From NCBI GenBank assembly GCA_045604705.1, contig JAZUOO010000058.1:1-22289 (forward strand): a stretch of 22,289 nt of DNA, read 5' to 3'. The first letter of the stretch is position 1, and the number at the start of each line of letters is the position of its first letter. The stretch is from SIG622 sp045604705. GTDB lineage: Bacteria > Bacillota > Clostridia > Oscillospirales > CAG-382. The translations under genes and the position numbers were made by a program. This document shows, in pieces, positions 6,821 through 14,800 of this stretch. The notes under the pieces were generated by a model that was given only the letters and a program-made list of their open reading frames with translations, was not told where the DNA came from and did not search any database.

Positions 6821-7492
6821 CTATTGGTATTTTACACAAATTCCCCGTTCCGCCTTGAAGATACAGTTTTCCGGAATATATCCTCTGACGGATGAAGTGG
6901 GGTAGATGTTTGAGTTGCGGCCAATAATGGTACCCGGATTCAGAACGCTGTTACATCCGACCTCAACGTAATCACCGACCATTGCGCCAAACTTTTTGAA
7001 TCCTGTTTCAACCATCTCATTTTCAAAATGAAGAACAACAGGGGTCTTGTCCGACTTTACGTTTGAGGTAACACCGCCTGCACCTATATGTGACTTATAA
7101 CCGAGGATGGAATCACCGACATAGTTGAAATGGGGAATCTGAGCATTGTCAAAAATAATACAGTTCTTAAGCTCCGTAGAATTTCCGACAACACAGTTTT
7201 TACCTACAATAACGCTTCCTCTTATAAAGGCACCGGGGCGAATCTCCGTTTCCTCGTCGATTATGCAGGGCCCGTCGATATAAACATTGGGGTAGAGCTT
7301 GCAAGTCTTTGCAATCCAAACATTTTTGTTGTAAAGATAAAATCTATCCTCAGAAAGACTTTTGCCAAGATCCGTTATAAAAGCTTTTATCTCCGGCAAC
7401 ACCTCCCAGGGATAGATGTGACAAGTAAAAATATCCTTTGCCAACGTCTTTCCCAAATCAAATAGTTTCTCGGTTTTTACATTCTCAAGCAT
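6821..7492 (-). CDS. Left-handed beta-helix (GlmU C-terminal-like) protein of UDP-GlcNAc metabolism
   Basis: The 223-aa protein is rich in hexapeptide repeats ([LIV]-G-x4): PNVYIDGPCIIDEETEIRPG, then FIRGSVIVGKNCVVGNSTEL, VGDYVEVGCNSVLNPGTIIG. These build a left-handed beta helix like the acetyltransferase half of GlmU. The sugar nucleotidyltransferase domain of GlmU is absent; the first 65 residues are a short alpha/beta lead-in. Such proteins next to glmM are often called UDP-GlcNAc pyrophosphorylase-related. The likely role is acyl or acetyl transfer on glucosamine-1-phosphate, inferred from fold and neighbours. The start at 7492 has GGGAGG only 4 nt away; an ATG at 7513 is the alternative. 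Confidence 0.8.
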   Translation of the reverse strand: MLENVKTEKLFDLGKTLAKDIFTCHIYPWEVLPEIKAFITDLGKSLSEDRFYLYNKNVWIAKTCKLYPNVYIDGPCIIDEETEIRPGAFIRGSVIVGKNCVVGNSTELKNCIIFDNAQIPHFNYVGDSILGYKSHIGAGGVTSNVKSDKTPVVLHFENEMVETGFKKFGAMVGDYVEVGCNSVLNPGTIIGRNSNIYPTSSVRGYIPENCIFKAERGICVKYQ

Positions 7493-7529
7493 ATGTCCTC
7501 CCAAAAAATGCATAAAAATAACCTGTAAT

Positions 7530-7559
7530 ATTATATCATAATAATTGTTAATAAATCAA
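7530..7559 (-). promoter_or_regulatory. Sigma-A promoter of the glm operon
   Basis: On the minus strand TTGATT (7554-7559), 18 bp, then TATAAT (7530-7535) preceded by TGA, forming an extended -10 (TGnTATAAT). The start codon lies about 38 bp downstream. Confidence 0.7.
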
Positions 7560-7795
7560 TAAAACAGGTGCATAAAATATAAATTGCGAAAGCAAATATA
7601 CTAAACAACGGAAAATAAATCACTAATTACAATTCTCATACAATATTATTATGTAGTTTTCACCGAAAACACTCTTTTTTTCAATAAAACTCTGACATTA
7701 TCTACAAAAACGCAAGTACCATATATAGTGAAACAAAGGATACGTAATGTCCCCGTACAATATATAATATTCACATTTAATTTTAATGTTACGGC
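7560..7795. other. AT-rich intergenic stretch with no recognisable gene
   Basis: The stretch is very AT-rich. The only structure I see is a small hairpin GTTTTC-ACC-GAAAAC near 7656-7670 followed on the plus strand by a T-rich run; nothing transcribed into it from the plus side is evident. A 61-codon minus-strand ORF here has no ribosome binding site or protein-like composition. Confidence 0.4.
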
Positions 7796-7825
7796 AAAAA
7801 GAAACCCCACCGCCGAAGCAGTGGG
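7796..7825 (-). terminator. UUCG-loop Rho-independent terminator of the HTH gene
   Basis: On the minus strand CCCACTGC pairs with GCGGTGGG (one G-U) around a TTCG tetraloop, followed by GTTTCTTTTT. The hairpin lies 80 bp downstream of the HTH gene's stop. Confidence 0.9.
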
Positions 7826-7904
7826 AAGTGTCATATCAAATTTTGTTTTAAACGAATATTACTTTTCAGCTTGCTCTGTTTTTTCAATTATTCTTGCGGA
7901 GGTA

Positions 7905-8279
7905 TCATCCCTTATATTTCAAGAGGAAATCAATAAAATCATCAACAGTTTTCTGCTGCTTGGAGGAGAGGGAAGAGTAGTTTTGCAAAAGCAGTCTGTG
8001 CCTTGGGGAAAGATCCTTTTCGACAGAATCATCAGTTTCTGCTTTTCCCGCAGCATAAAGGTATTCTTCAAGCTCAACACCGTTCTCGCTGTTTTCCGCA
8101 AGCTTTGTAATAAGCTTTATCCCCGGCGGATTATCCTGCTCGCACAAAAGTAGCTTGCGTAGCTGAAGATAGCTTATTCCGCACTCCGATGCAAATCTTC
8201 TCACCGAGCGTTCACCCCTTGCTTTGTCTATCAGCATGGCGAATATTTTCTTGTTGAAAGAACTATTTTTCTTTGGCAT
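7905..8279 (-). CDS. Small helix-turn-helix DNA-binding protein (putative autoregulator)
   Basis: The frame is open upstream, but the ATG at 8279 (MPKKNSSFNKKIFAML) has GGAG 8 nt before it, giving 124 aa. Residues about 18-45 (ARGERSVRRFASECGISYLQ) look like an XRE-type helix-turn-helix: RSVRRFASECGIS as helix 2-turn and YLQLRKLL as the recognition helix. The C-terminal third (LLLQNYSSLSSKQQKTVDDF) resembles the short oligomerisation tail common in XRE repressors of Clostridia. No catalytic domain is visible. It has its own consensus promoter overlapped by an inverted repeat and its own terminator, so it is a stand-alone regulator. Its targets are unknown. Confidence 0.75.
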   Translation of the reverse strand: MPKKNSSFNKKIFAMLIDKARGERSVRRFASECGISYLQLRKLLLCEQDNPPGIKLITKLAENSENGVELEEYLYAAGKAETDDSVEKDLSPRHRLLLQNYSSLSSKQQKTVDDFIDFLLKYKG

Positions 8280-8316
8280 GTTTCTTACTCCGTTTTCAGT
8301 GTTGCATATTTTTTGT

Positions 8317-8345
8317 ATTATAACATTTTTTAGACTGAATGTCAA
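8317..8345 (-). promoter_or_regulatory. Consensus sigma-A promoter of the HTH gene
   Basis: A perfect TTGACA (8340-8345, minus) and perfect TATAAT (8317-8322) are separated by 17 bp. The start codon is 38 bp downstream of the -10 box. Confidence 0.9.
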
Positions 8346-8358
8346 GTATACGACATTC
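8337..8358. promoter_or_regulatory. Inverted-repeat operator candidate over the -35 box
   Basis: GAATGTC (8337-8343) and GACATTC (8352-8358) form a perfect 7-bp inverted repeat with an 8-bp spacer that itself contains GTATAC. It covers the -35 box of the HTH gene's promoter, a usual place for autorepression. Confidence 0.6.
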
Positions 8359-8554
8359 TCACGTCATTGACAAATGTACAAAATGGAAAACTGTAGATTA
8401 GCGAACGGAACAGATAATAGCCGTCATATGACATCTTTTTGAAGGAGCTGTGTCGGGGAGGTTTCGAAATTTCTTATATACTTCACTGCTGCTCTGAATT
8501 AAAACTCTTGCGGTATTGAATCATTTCCCACGGTACTGCCGTTTATATAAATTT
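8359..8554. other. Noncoding stretch with further TGAC palindromes
   Basis: No gene is seen. GTCATTGAC at 8363-8371 and a perfect palindrome GTCATATGAC at 8423-8432 carry the same GTCA/TGAC half-sites as the operator at 8337-8358. A TTGACA at 8368 on the plus strand lacks a matching -10. Confidence 0.4.
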
Positions 8555-8596
8555 GCCGCACACAGTTTTTGAACAAATGCTCTTGCAGTGTGCGGC
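8555..8596 (-). terminator. Inverted repeat downstream of mscL, weak terminator candidate
   Basis: GCCGCACAC (8555-8563) and GTGTGCGGC (8588-8596) are perfect 9-bp inverted repeats around a 24-nt loop, 17 bp past the mscL stop. On the minus strand only AAATTTATAT follows, with no real T tract, so termination is not assured. Confidence 0.45.
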
Positions 8597-8612
8597 GTGT
8601 GATTTAAAATAT

Positions 8613-9062
8613 TTATTGCTTGTCCTTGAGGAGGTCTCTGATCTCTGTAAGAAGCTTTTCCTCGGCACTGGGTGCGGGGGGGGCGGGTGGTGCTGCGGGA
8701 GCTTCTTCTTCCTTTTTCTTCAGAGCTTCTGCTTTTTCTCTCATCTTTGTGATTATTCTTATAACTACGAAGATGCAGAATGCGATGATGAGGAAGTCGA
8801 TAATGGTCTGGATGAATGTGCCGTAGTCAAGGATAACTGCAGGAACTTCGGGGGTTGTTTCCGTTGCGGGAACGGCTTGCTTAAGGATGACCTGACCTGC
8901 GATGGAGTTTCCGTTTGTGAGCGCGGAAATGCAGGGAGTGATAATGGAGGAAACGAAGGTAGTTACGATTTTGCTGAACGCACCGCCGACTACTACGCCG
9001 ACAGCCATGTCAATTACGTTTCCGCGGCTGATGAATTTTTTGAAATCTGTAAAGAATCCCAT
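8613..9062 (-). CDS. mscL: Large-conductance mechanosensitive channel MscL
   Basis: MscL is a homopentameric inner-membrane channel that opens under high membrane tension and releases solutes during osmotic downshock. The 149-aa protein starts MGFFTDFKKFISRGNVIDMA, with TM1 (VGVVVGGAFSKIVTTFVSSI), a periplasmic loop (about 45-75) longer than in E. coli and TM2 (FIQTIIDFLIIAFCIFVVIR). The cytoplasmic tail carries a Lys/Glu-rich stretch, a Pro/Ala linker (APAAPPAPPAPSAEE) and the conserved C-terminal helix LLTEIRDLLK. The linker is longer than usual. An AAGGAG lies upstream of the ATG at 9062 and a strong promoter sits at 9105-9133, so it is transcribed on its own. Confidence 0.95.
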   Translation of the reverse strand: MGFFTDFKKFISRGNVIDMAVGVVVGGAFSKIVTTFVSSIITPCISALTNGNSIAGQVILKQAVPATETTPEVPAVILDYGTFIQTIIDFLIIAFCIFVVIRIITKMREKAEALKKKEEEAPAAPPAPPAPSAEEKLLTEIRDLLKDKQ

Positions 9063-9104
9063 TGTTTTTTTCTCCTTATTATAAAATATTTTAGGACTTG
9101 GTTT

Positions 9105-9133
9105 ATTATATCACGATTATTTCAGAGAGTCAA
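9105..9133 (-). promoter_or_regulatory. Sigma-A promoter of mscL
   Basis: On the minus strand TTGACT (9128-9133), 17 bp, TATAAT (9105-9110), with TGA directly before the -10 (extended form). The start codon is about 43 bp downstream of the -10 box. Confidence 0.85.
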
Positions 9134-9338
9134 TAGCCTTTCTTGCAATATCCGGTTTGTTTATGATAATTCTGTGATAGACGAGCTTTACCATTTAGGC
9201 GATCATTTCTTCAGTGTCTATCATCCAGCGGTTTTCATTTATTCCATGTTGCAGCGTCTGTGATGTAGCTTTCCTTGCGGCAACAACTGAAATAGGGATG
9301 AACCCGGAATACCTTGGAGAGAAGCGGTGCAATGACAT
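9117..9338 (-). pseudogene. Possible degraded small coding region between hpt and mscL
   Basis: One minus-strand frame runs from an ATG at 9338 for 47 codons (including VVAARKATSQTLQHGINENR) to a TAA at 9195-9197. It is followed at once by an ATG and 25 more codons in the same frame (MVKLVYHRII, then NKPDIARKAIDSLK) to a TAA at 9117. A single base change in the middle stop would give one 73-codon reading frame. No ribosome binding site is evident and I do not recognise the product. The mscL -35 lies within its last codons. It may be a relic or a chance open frame. Confidence 0.25.
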
Positions 9339-9381
9339 AGGCTGCTCTTTCTTGATTCCTTCGGGAATGTGAGGTGATTTC

Positions 9382-9948
9382 TTATTTGTTCTGATATACT
9401 TCCTCTTTCAGTACTCCTATATAGGGAAGATTTCTGTATTTTTCATTGTAGTCAAGACCGTAGCCTATTACAAATTCATCCGGGATTGTGTATCCGCAGT
9501 AATCGACTTTAACGTCGGTAAGTCTTCTGTCGGGCTTATCCACCAGAGCACATAGCTTTACGCTGTGTGCGTGTCTGTTTTTCAGGTGGACAAGGAGGTT
9601 TGAGAGGGTATGACCCGTATCTATGATGTCTTCGACAACTACTACATCGTAATTTTCAAGGGTTTCGTATGAAAGGTCATATTTTACTTTTACCTGTCCC
9701 GTTGATACGGTGCCTGAACCATAGGATGAAACTTTCATAAAATCAAGTATACAAGGGATTCGTATTTCTTTCATGAGGTCTGCCATAAACGGGAGAGAGC
9801 CTTTGAGAATACAGACAAGAAGAAGCTCTTTATCGGAATCCATATGGTCTTTTGTTATTTCATCGGCTATTCTCTTTACGGCTGCTTTGATTTGTTCTTC
9901 GGAAATAAGAACCTTTTTAACGTCTTGTTCTATATTGTACTTCGGCAT
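9382..9948 (-). CDS. hpt: Hypoxanthine phosphoribosyltransferase
   Basis: This cytoplasmic enzyme salvages hypoxanthine (and often guanine) with PRPP to form IMP/GMP. The 188-aa protein carries the PRPP-binding motif VVVVEDIIDTGHTL at about residues 100-113, the early LLLVCILKGSLPFMADL strand-loop, the flexible-loop region KVSSYGSGTVSTGQVKV, and the purine-binding KVDYCGYTIPDEFVIGYGLD. The frame opens further upstream inside tsaB, but the ATG at 9948 fits the family start (MPKYNIEQDV) and has AAAGGAT 7 nt before it. It lies 25 bp after tsaB and is probably co-transcribed with it. In many Firmicutes hpt sits beside tilS and ftsH; here it does not. Confidence 0.95.
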   Translation of the reverse strand: MPKYNIEQDVKKVLISEEQIKAAVKRIADEITKDHMDSDKELLLVCILKGSLPFMADLMKEIRIPCILDFMKVSSYGSGTVSTGQVKVKYDLSYETLENYDVVVVEDIIDTGHTLSNLLVHLKNRHAHSVKLCALVDKPDRRLTDVKVDYCGYTIPDEFVIGYGLDYNEKYRNLPYIGVLKEEVYQNK

Positions 9949-9973
9949 TTTTGTTATCCTTTCGATGGATTTT

Positions 9974-10735
9974 TTATCTTGCGGCTTCCTTTTCAAGTCT
10001 TTCGCGTTCTGCCTGTGAGGCTCTGAGATATATGGGGGAGAGCTCTGCACCGAAAACTGTTTTTGATTCATTGCTGAAAAGAGCGACTTTGGCTACCGAG
10101 CAGGCGTTCTGGTACATATCTGCACTGTCACAGATGGTATATTTAAAGGGACAATCTCCGTTTTCTGCGGCTATTTTGTCAAAAAGTGTCTTACAGAGCA
10201 ATGCACCGTCGCCGACAAGCAGAATCTTTTTGCCGCTGTATTCGGCTGCCAGCTCGTCGAAAATCTGCGATGCCGTGGGGAGTCTGTCGGGGCAAAGGCG
10301 TACAAGGTTTCCGTTTCTGTCTTTTTTGAACAGGGCGTTGTAAAACTGAGAACGCCTTGCATCCATTACGGGGCAGACTATATAGCCATGGTAGTTTCGC
10401 ACATTTTCCGCAAGAGCTGCGAGTGAAGATACGGAAGTGCAGCTGTGGGTAATATTGCGTGCCGCAAGTCCGAATGAGATGCCCTTGGCGCAGGCAACCC
10501 CTATTCTCACTCCCGTAAATGAGCCGGGACCTGCACTTACCGCGATATTTCCGAGACTGTCTGCGGTTATTCCGGAGGCTGAAAGGCAACCGTCAATCAT
10601 AGGAAGGAGAGTTTCGCTATGGGTAAAACCGCAGTTGGAGGTCCAGTGCGACAGCGGTATGAAGCTTCCGTTTTCCTCTTTCCCTACGCAGACGGATGCG
10701 GTTTTTGCGGTGGTGTCTATTGCCAATATATACAT
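9974..10735 (-). CDS. tsaB: tRNA threonylcarbamoyladenosine biosynthesis protein TsaB
   Basis: TsaB is the inactive-paralogue partner of TsaD in the complex that makes t6A37 on ANN-decoding tRNAs. The 253-aa protein has the ASKHA start MYILAIDTTAKTASVCV, the conserved GPGSFTGVRIGVACAKGI at about residues 70-87, and PVMDARRSQFYNALF near 120. It has the short C-terminal region typical of TsaB and lacks the metal-binding His pair of TsaD. The ATG at 10735 has AAAGGAAG upstream; the frame continues open to 10801 but without family similarity. The usual neighbours tsaE and rimI are not in this window. hpt follows in the same transcript. Confidence 0.93.
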   Translation of the reverse strand: MYILAIDTTAKTASVCVGKEENGSFIPLSHWTSNCGFTHSETLLPMIDGCLSASGITADSLGNIAVSAGPGSFTGVRIGVACAKGISFGLAARNITHSCTSVSSLAALAENVRNYHGYIVCPVMDARRSQFYNALFKKDRNGNLVRLCPDRLPTASQIFDELAAEYSGKKILLVGDGALLCKTLFDKIAAENGDCPFKYTICDSADMYQNACSVAKVALFSNESKTVFGAELSPIYLRASQAERERLEKEAAR

Positions 10736-10812
10736 TTTTGTTTGTCTTCCTTTTAAAGTATTTTTGCGGGATATGTTACTGTTTTTTGCAGGATCTTCCA
10801 AAGTTTACTATT

Positions 10813-10841
10813 ATTACAATATTGCTTTTACAAAAAGTCAA
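10813..10841 (-). promoter_or_regulatory. Sigma-A promoter of tsaB-hpt
   Basis: On the minus strand TTGACT (10836-10841), 17 bp, TGTAAT (10813-10818). The spacer includes one arm of a 7-bp inverted repeat (ATATTGC/GCAATAT). The tsaB start codon is 77 bp downstream of the -10 box. Confidence 0.6.
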
Positions 10842-10857
10842 CCCGCAATATAAAAAT

Positions 10858-11886
10858 TTATAACTTTGAGTACAGGACTATGCTTTCTATTCGGTGACGC
10901 ATTTCGGGATTTTCCGTAAGTCTGCCTATGCCGTTTATTACGCAGTCGAGGGGATTGTCGGCGACCTTTACGTGAAGCTTTGATTTTTCGTGAATGTAAA
11001 GACTTATACCGCCCATAAGTGCTCCACCACCGCTTAGGGTTATTCCGGAGTCGTAGATGTCTGCACAGAGCTCCGGAGGTGTGGAGTCAAGAACCGAGCG
11101 TATTGCTTCAAAAAGCGAGGACAACGGTTCGGAGATTGCCTCTCTTACCTCTGAGGAGTAGAGGGTGAATTCCGCGGCTTTTCCGTTTCGCATATTTCTT
11201 CCCTTTACCTGTATTGCACCAATGTCGGTGCTTGGGTGTGCGGAGCCGATTTTTATTTTGATTTCTTCGGCGCCTGACTCGCCTATAAGCACGTTGAACT
11301 CCTGTTTTATATATGACACTATTGCGTTGTCAAAGGTGTTCCCCGCAATTTTTACGGAGCTTGAAGTTACGATACCGCCGTGGGAAATGACCGCTATTTC
11401 CGTTGTTCCCGCCCCAATGTCCACTATCATACTTCCACGTGGTGCCATGACGGGAAGTCCCGCACCGATAGCTGCACAAATTGGTTCGTCAACGGTGTAG
11501 ACGCTCCCCGCACCTGCTTCAAGGGCTGAATCCATGACGGCTTTTTTTTCCACTTCCGTTATGCCGTATGGGACACATACTATCAGCTTTGGGCGTATTC
11601 CCGCCAGTGTACCGATATTTTTTTTGAGGAATCCGCACAGCATTTCGACACAGAATTCAAAGTCTGCAATTACACCGTTACGAAGCGGATACAGGGTGCG
11701 GAGTCCTGACGGAGTTTTACCTATCATGTTTTTTGCTTCCGAGCCGACTGCGAGTATTTTTGAGGTGTTCTTCTCAAATACCACGACAGAAGGCTCTCGT
11801 ACGGTTATTCCTTTATTTTTGACATATACAAGGGTGTTGGAGGTTCCAAGATCCACACCTATATATCTTGAATTGTTCAATGTCAC
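10858..11886 (-). CDS. MreB-like bacterial actin (rod-shape/cytoskeletal protein)
   Basis: The 342-aa protein has the actin-fold signature motifs of MreB/Mbl: phosphate 1 GVDLGTSNTLVYVKNKGI at about residues 10-27, connect 1 DEPICAAIGAGLPV, phosphate 2 MIVDIGAGTTEIAVIS near 153, IGESGAEEIKIKIGSA, and the adenosine motif ITLSGGGALMGGI near 285. Length is normal. It is more divergent than housekeeping MreB (for example LRTLYPLRNGVIADFEFCVE), and mreC/mreD are not nearby. The start is a GTG at 11886, 4 bp after the stop of the 1672-aa gene, so the two are probably translationally coupled; its ribosome binding site lies inside the end of that gene. It may be a second MreB paralogue devoted to whatever the upstream protein does. 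Confidence 0.9.
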   Translation of the reverse strand: MTLNNSRYIGVDLGTSNTLVYVKNKGITVREPSVVVFEKNTSKILAVGSEAKNMIGKTPSGLRTLYPLRNGVIADFEFCVEMLCGFLKKNIGTLAGIRPKLIVCVPYGITEVEKKAVMDSALEAGAGSVYTVDEPICAAIGAGLPVMAPRGSMIVDIGAGTTEIAVISHGGIVTSSSVKIAGNTFDNAIVSYIKQEFNVLIGESGAEEIKIKIGSAHPSTDIGAIQVKGRNMRNGKAAEFTLYSSEVREAISEPLSSLFEAIRSVLDSTPPELCADIYDSGITLSGGGALMGGISLYIHEKSKLHVKVADNPLDCVINGIGRLTENPEMRHRIESIVLYSKL

Positions 11887-11890
11887 ACTC

Positions 11891-14800
11891 TCATTTCTCC
11901 GATACAGTGTCGTATGCGGTTCGATATGGTTTAATAAGGGAGCATATATCCGAAAACTCTGCGCTGTACCCCCTGGAGGTAGCTTCCGTCAGCGGCAAGA
12001 GGAGCTTGTCATATACGTCTCTTGCATAACCATTTTCGTATATTAATGCCACATCTCCGACAGTTATTATTCCATCGGAGCATCTTACTGCCAGGTTCGG
12101 ATATTTTTCGCTTATCTTTGCACGCAGGTATTCCTCGATACCGCTTCCGGATGATTTCGTTTTGTCGGCAAAGAGGTCATGGGGTACGGCCGAGTATTTT
12201 GCAAAGGTTAAAAGGGCGGCTATTGTACCTGCTCCGCTGCAGAGATTGTCTGTCATAATATCTTCCGGCTCTGCGGAGGTAACGACGTACAGTTCCTTGT
12301 TACAGCACAAAAGCTCACACAGACTTATGGGACTTCCCGAGTGGAGAAGGCTTATATCGTCGGTGATTCCAAAGCTTCTTGTGATGGAGTAGATATTTTT
12401 GCCGAAGGATACGGAGAGTATAATGCAATCCTTGGAGAAGTCGCCGATACTGCCGATACTGCGAACGGGGATCTTGGTTATAGCCGTGTTGTGATACTTA
12501 TTGGCAAGGACTCCGAGTCCGTTTACAATTTCAGATGTCTGGGCAGTGGTCATAGAGATAATACCTACATTGTCAAAGCCGTATTTTTCAGTTGCGGCAA
12601 AGGCTGTTTCACATACCTGCAGGGCTTCTATTCTGTTCGCACCGGTGTTTTTGTCGTATAGTCCCGAGCTGCATTTTATGAAATGTACGTTATCTGCGCT
12701 TCGTTCGGGGCAGCATACCGTCAGTGAGTCCTTATAGAGACTCCGGGCAAAGGAAGCGATGTTTCCGTTTTTCTCACACAGTACTCGTGCAAGCTTGAAG
12801 GCAGGAAGCTCAAGGGGCAGTGAGGACATTATGCTTCCGATTCTTTCAAGGGGAGAGGTTATAAAGATACATTTATCAAAGTTTGCACAAAGCGGAAGTC
12901 CCTCTGCGGCATCGGTTTTTTCGCAGTCGAGCAGGATTAGTGTTCCGGGGTAGCTTTCAAGTCCGTATGCACATACTGTTGTTGCGAAAACTGCACTGTA
13001 CATGACCTTCAGAAGCTTGTGGTGCTTGCCGAGGATGTCATATACGGTACTTGTTTTGTCATAAAGGCTCTCGCGAAGTGCATAAAGCTCGCTCTTTCCC
13101 TCGTCGTCGGCAGTATAATCCTTGAATCTTCTTCTGTGGGCGCAGATAAGGTTATATGCGGCGAATTTTTTCTCGGTATCATGAGCTTCCTTGAATCTTT
13201 CGTATTTTTCAAAAAGCGTTTTACCCTCCGGGTGAGTTTTTGAGGATATGATGTAGTTTGCAAAGGAGAGATACAGGCTCTTGTATATGACCGTTGCGGC
13301 GTTTTTGTAGGTGCCGTGATCTTCGATGTATGCGGCGGCCCCCGAAAGACCTGCACTGACGGCCTCCTTTTTCACGGCGTTGAGCTCGTGGATATAGAAG
13401 AGAGGCTCAAGGTTGTCTCGGAAATTTCTGAGCATTTTTGCCATACCGTTTGAGCTGAGTATTCCGTTTTCAAATCTCAGTTCGTACAAATCCTGGCAAA
13501 GCTCCAAGGAGATCTGTTCAAAGAGTCCTCGTTTTCCCGATGACAGCTTTCTAAAGGCCCCCACAGCACAAATGAAATCTGCGTTAGCTTCGGTGTCCTC
13601 GGAAAGGGTTACTATGAGTTTTGTGATTCCGCCACGGATGGCGTTGTTGTCGATGCTGTTTCTGAAGAGCTTCTTTATGCAGAGATCTGCGGACATTGCG
13701 AAAGCGGCAACTCGTCTTGCTTTTTCAGTGTCGGTTTTGTTACCCTGCCACAGCCCGCCCAGAGTTGCTTTTGCTTCGGCTGCAAGATATGACAACTCGT
13801 TTTCAAGTTCTTCTCTTCTTGCAAGCTTTTCAAGAAGCTCGTCTATTTCCTTTGTTCCCGGCTTTGATTTTTCGGGAAGGTATTTTTTTATTTCGTGTGA
13901 GATGCTGTTTTTGACGAATGGATTGTTTTCGGAATCTCTCCACTTTATGTATAGCTCGGTGCAGGAGATTGACGCTATTCTGTCACTTACGTCTGTGAGG
14001 AAAGAGTTGACGTGGCAGATCTCGTCTATTATCGCGCAGACCTTTTCTATTTCCTTTGCACTTCTGTAGGTGCTTCCCGAGAGAAGCTCTTCCGGAAGAA
14101 AGTCTATTCCGGATTTCATTATGAGTTCAAGGAACTCACCGAGGGACAAAAGTGTTCTTACGTCCTGTATAGTACTGTCGGATATGCCCAGGCAATTTCT
14201 TGCAAAGGCAGATTTTTCCGAGAAAATCAATAATTGTTCTTCGGTGTCTGCAAAGAGAGCAGATATGGTCTTTGTAATCTCATTTGTATTTTTGATGTGT
14301 CGCAGATAAGGGCTTATATCCGCTATGCCCTTGGTACACATTCCGTATATCTTCTTTGCTTTTTCCGTGAGTCTGTCGGCGATGTCAAATAACTTTTTTA
14401 TGTTATCTTTTGAAAGGTCGCTTATATCGGCACGGAGCTGTATTGGTGGATCGTTGCAAATAAGGTCGCATTTGCAGTATTCATTTATACAGTCGTAAAG
14501 GGAGTAACCGAAGCCGAATTCGGAATAAATGTCGTCCGCGTATACTGCAAGCCCATGTTCTAGGATCGCCGCATCGCCGCTGCCACTGTCATGAGGGTAT
14601 TCCGGCTCTGAGGACATTTTTTCTATATCGGCAAGTATCTGCTTTTTTGTACTCTCGGCATCTGAAACTTTAAGACACAGTTCAGCGATGTCTTTGCTTT
14701 TCATGGTGTCATAAAGGGAGTCGAGGGATTCGCTGTATTTGGAGAGCACGAGGATGTCGTCTTGTGATAAGGCGGCCCTTGCAATGATGTTACCGACAGT

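Noticed and set aside
7728..8153. A 141-codon plus-strand frame overlapping the HTH gene
   Set aside because: It has no ribosome binding site and overlaps the HTH gene, which has its own promoter, operator and terminator.
8368..8400. TTGACA on the plus strand as a promoter for an antisense or small RNA
   Set aside because: No matching -10 box is found at 16-19 bp.
8555..8596. The 9-bp inverted repeat after mscL as a firm terminator
   Set aside because: The loop is long and there is no T tract, so it is kept only as a weak candidate.
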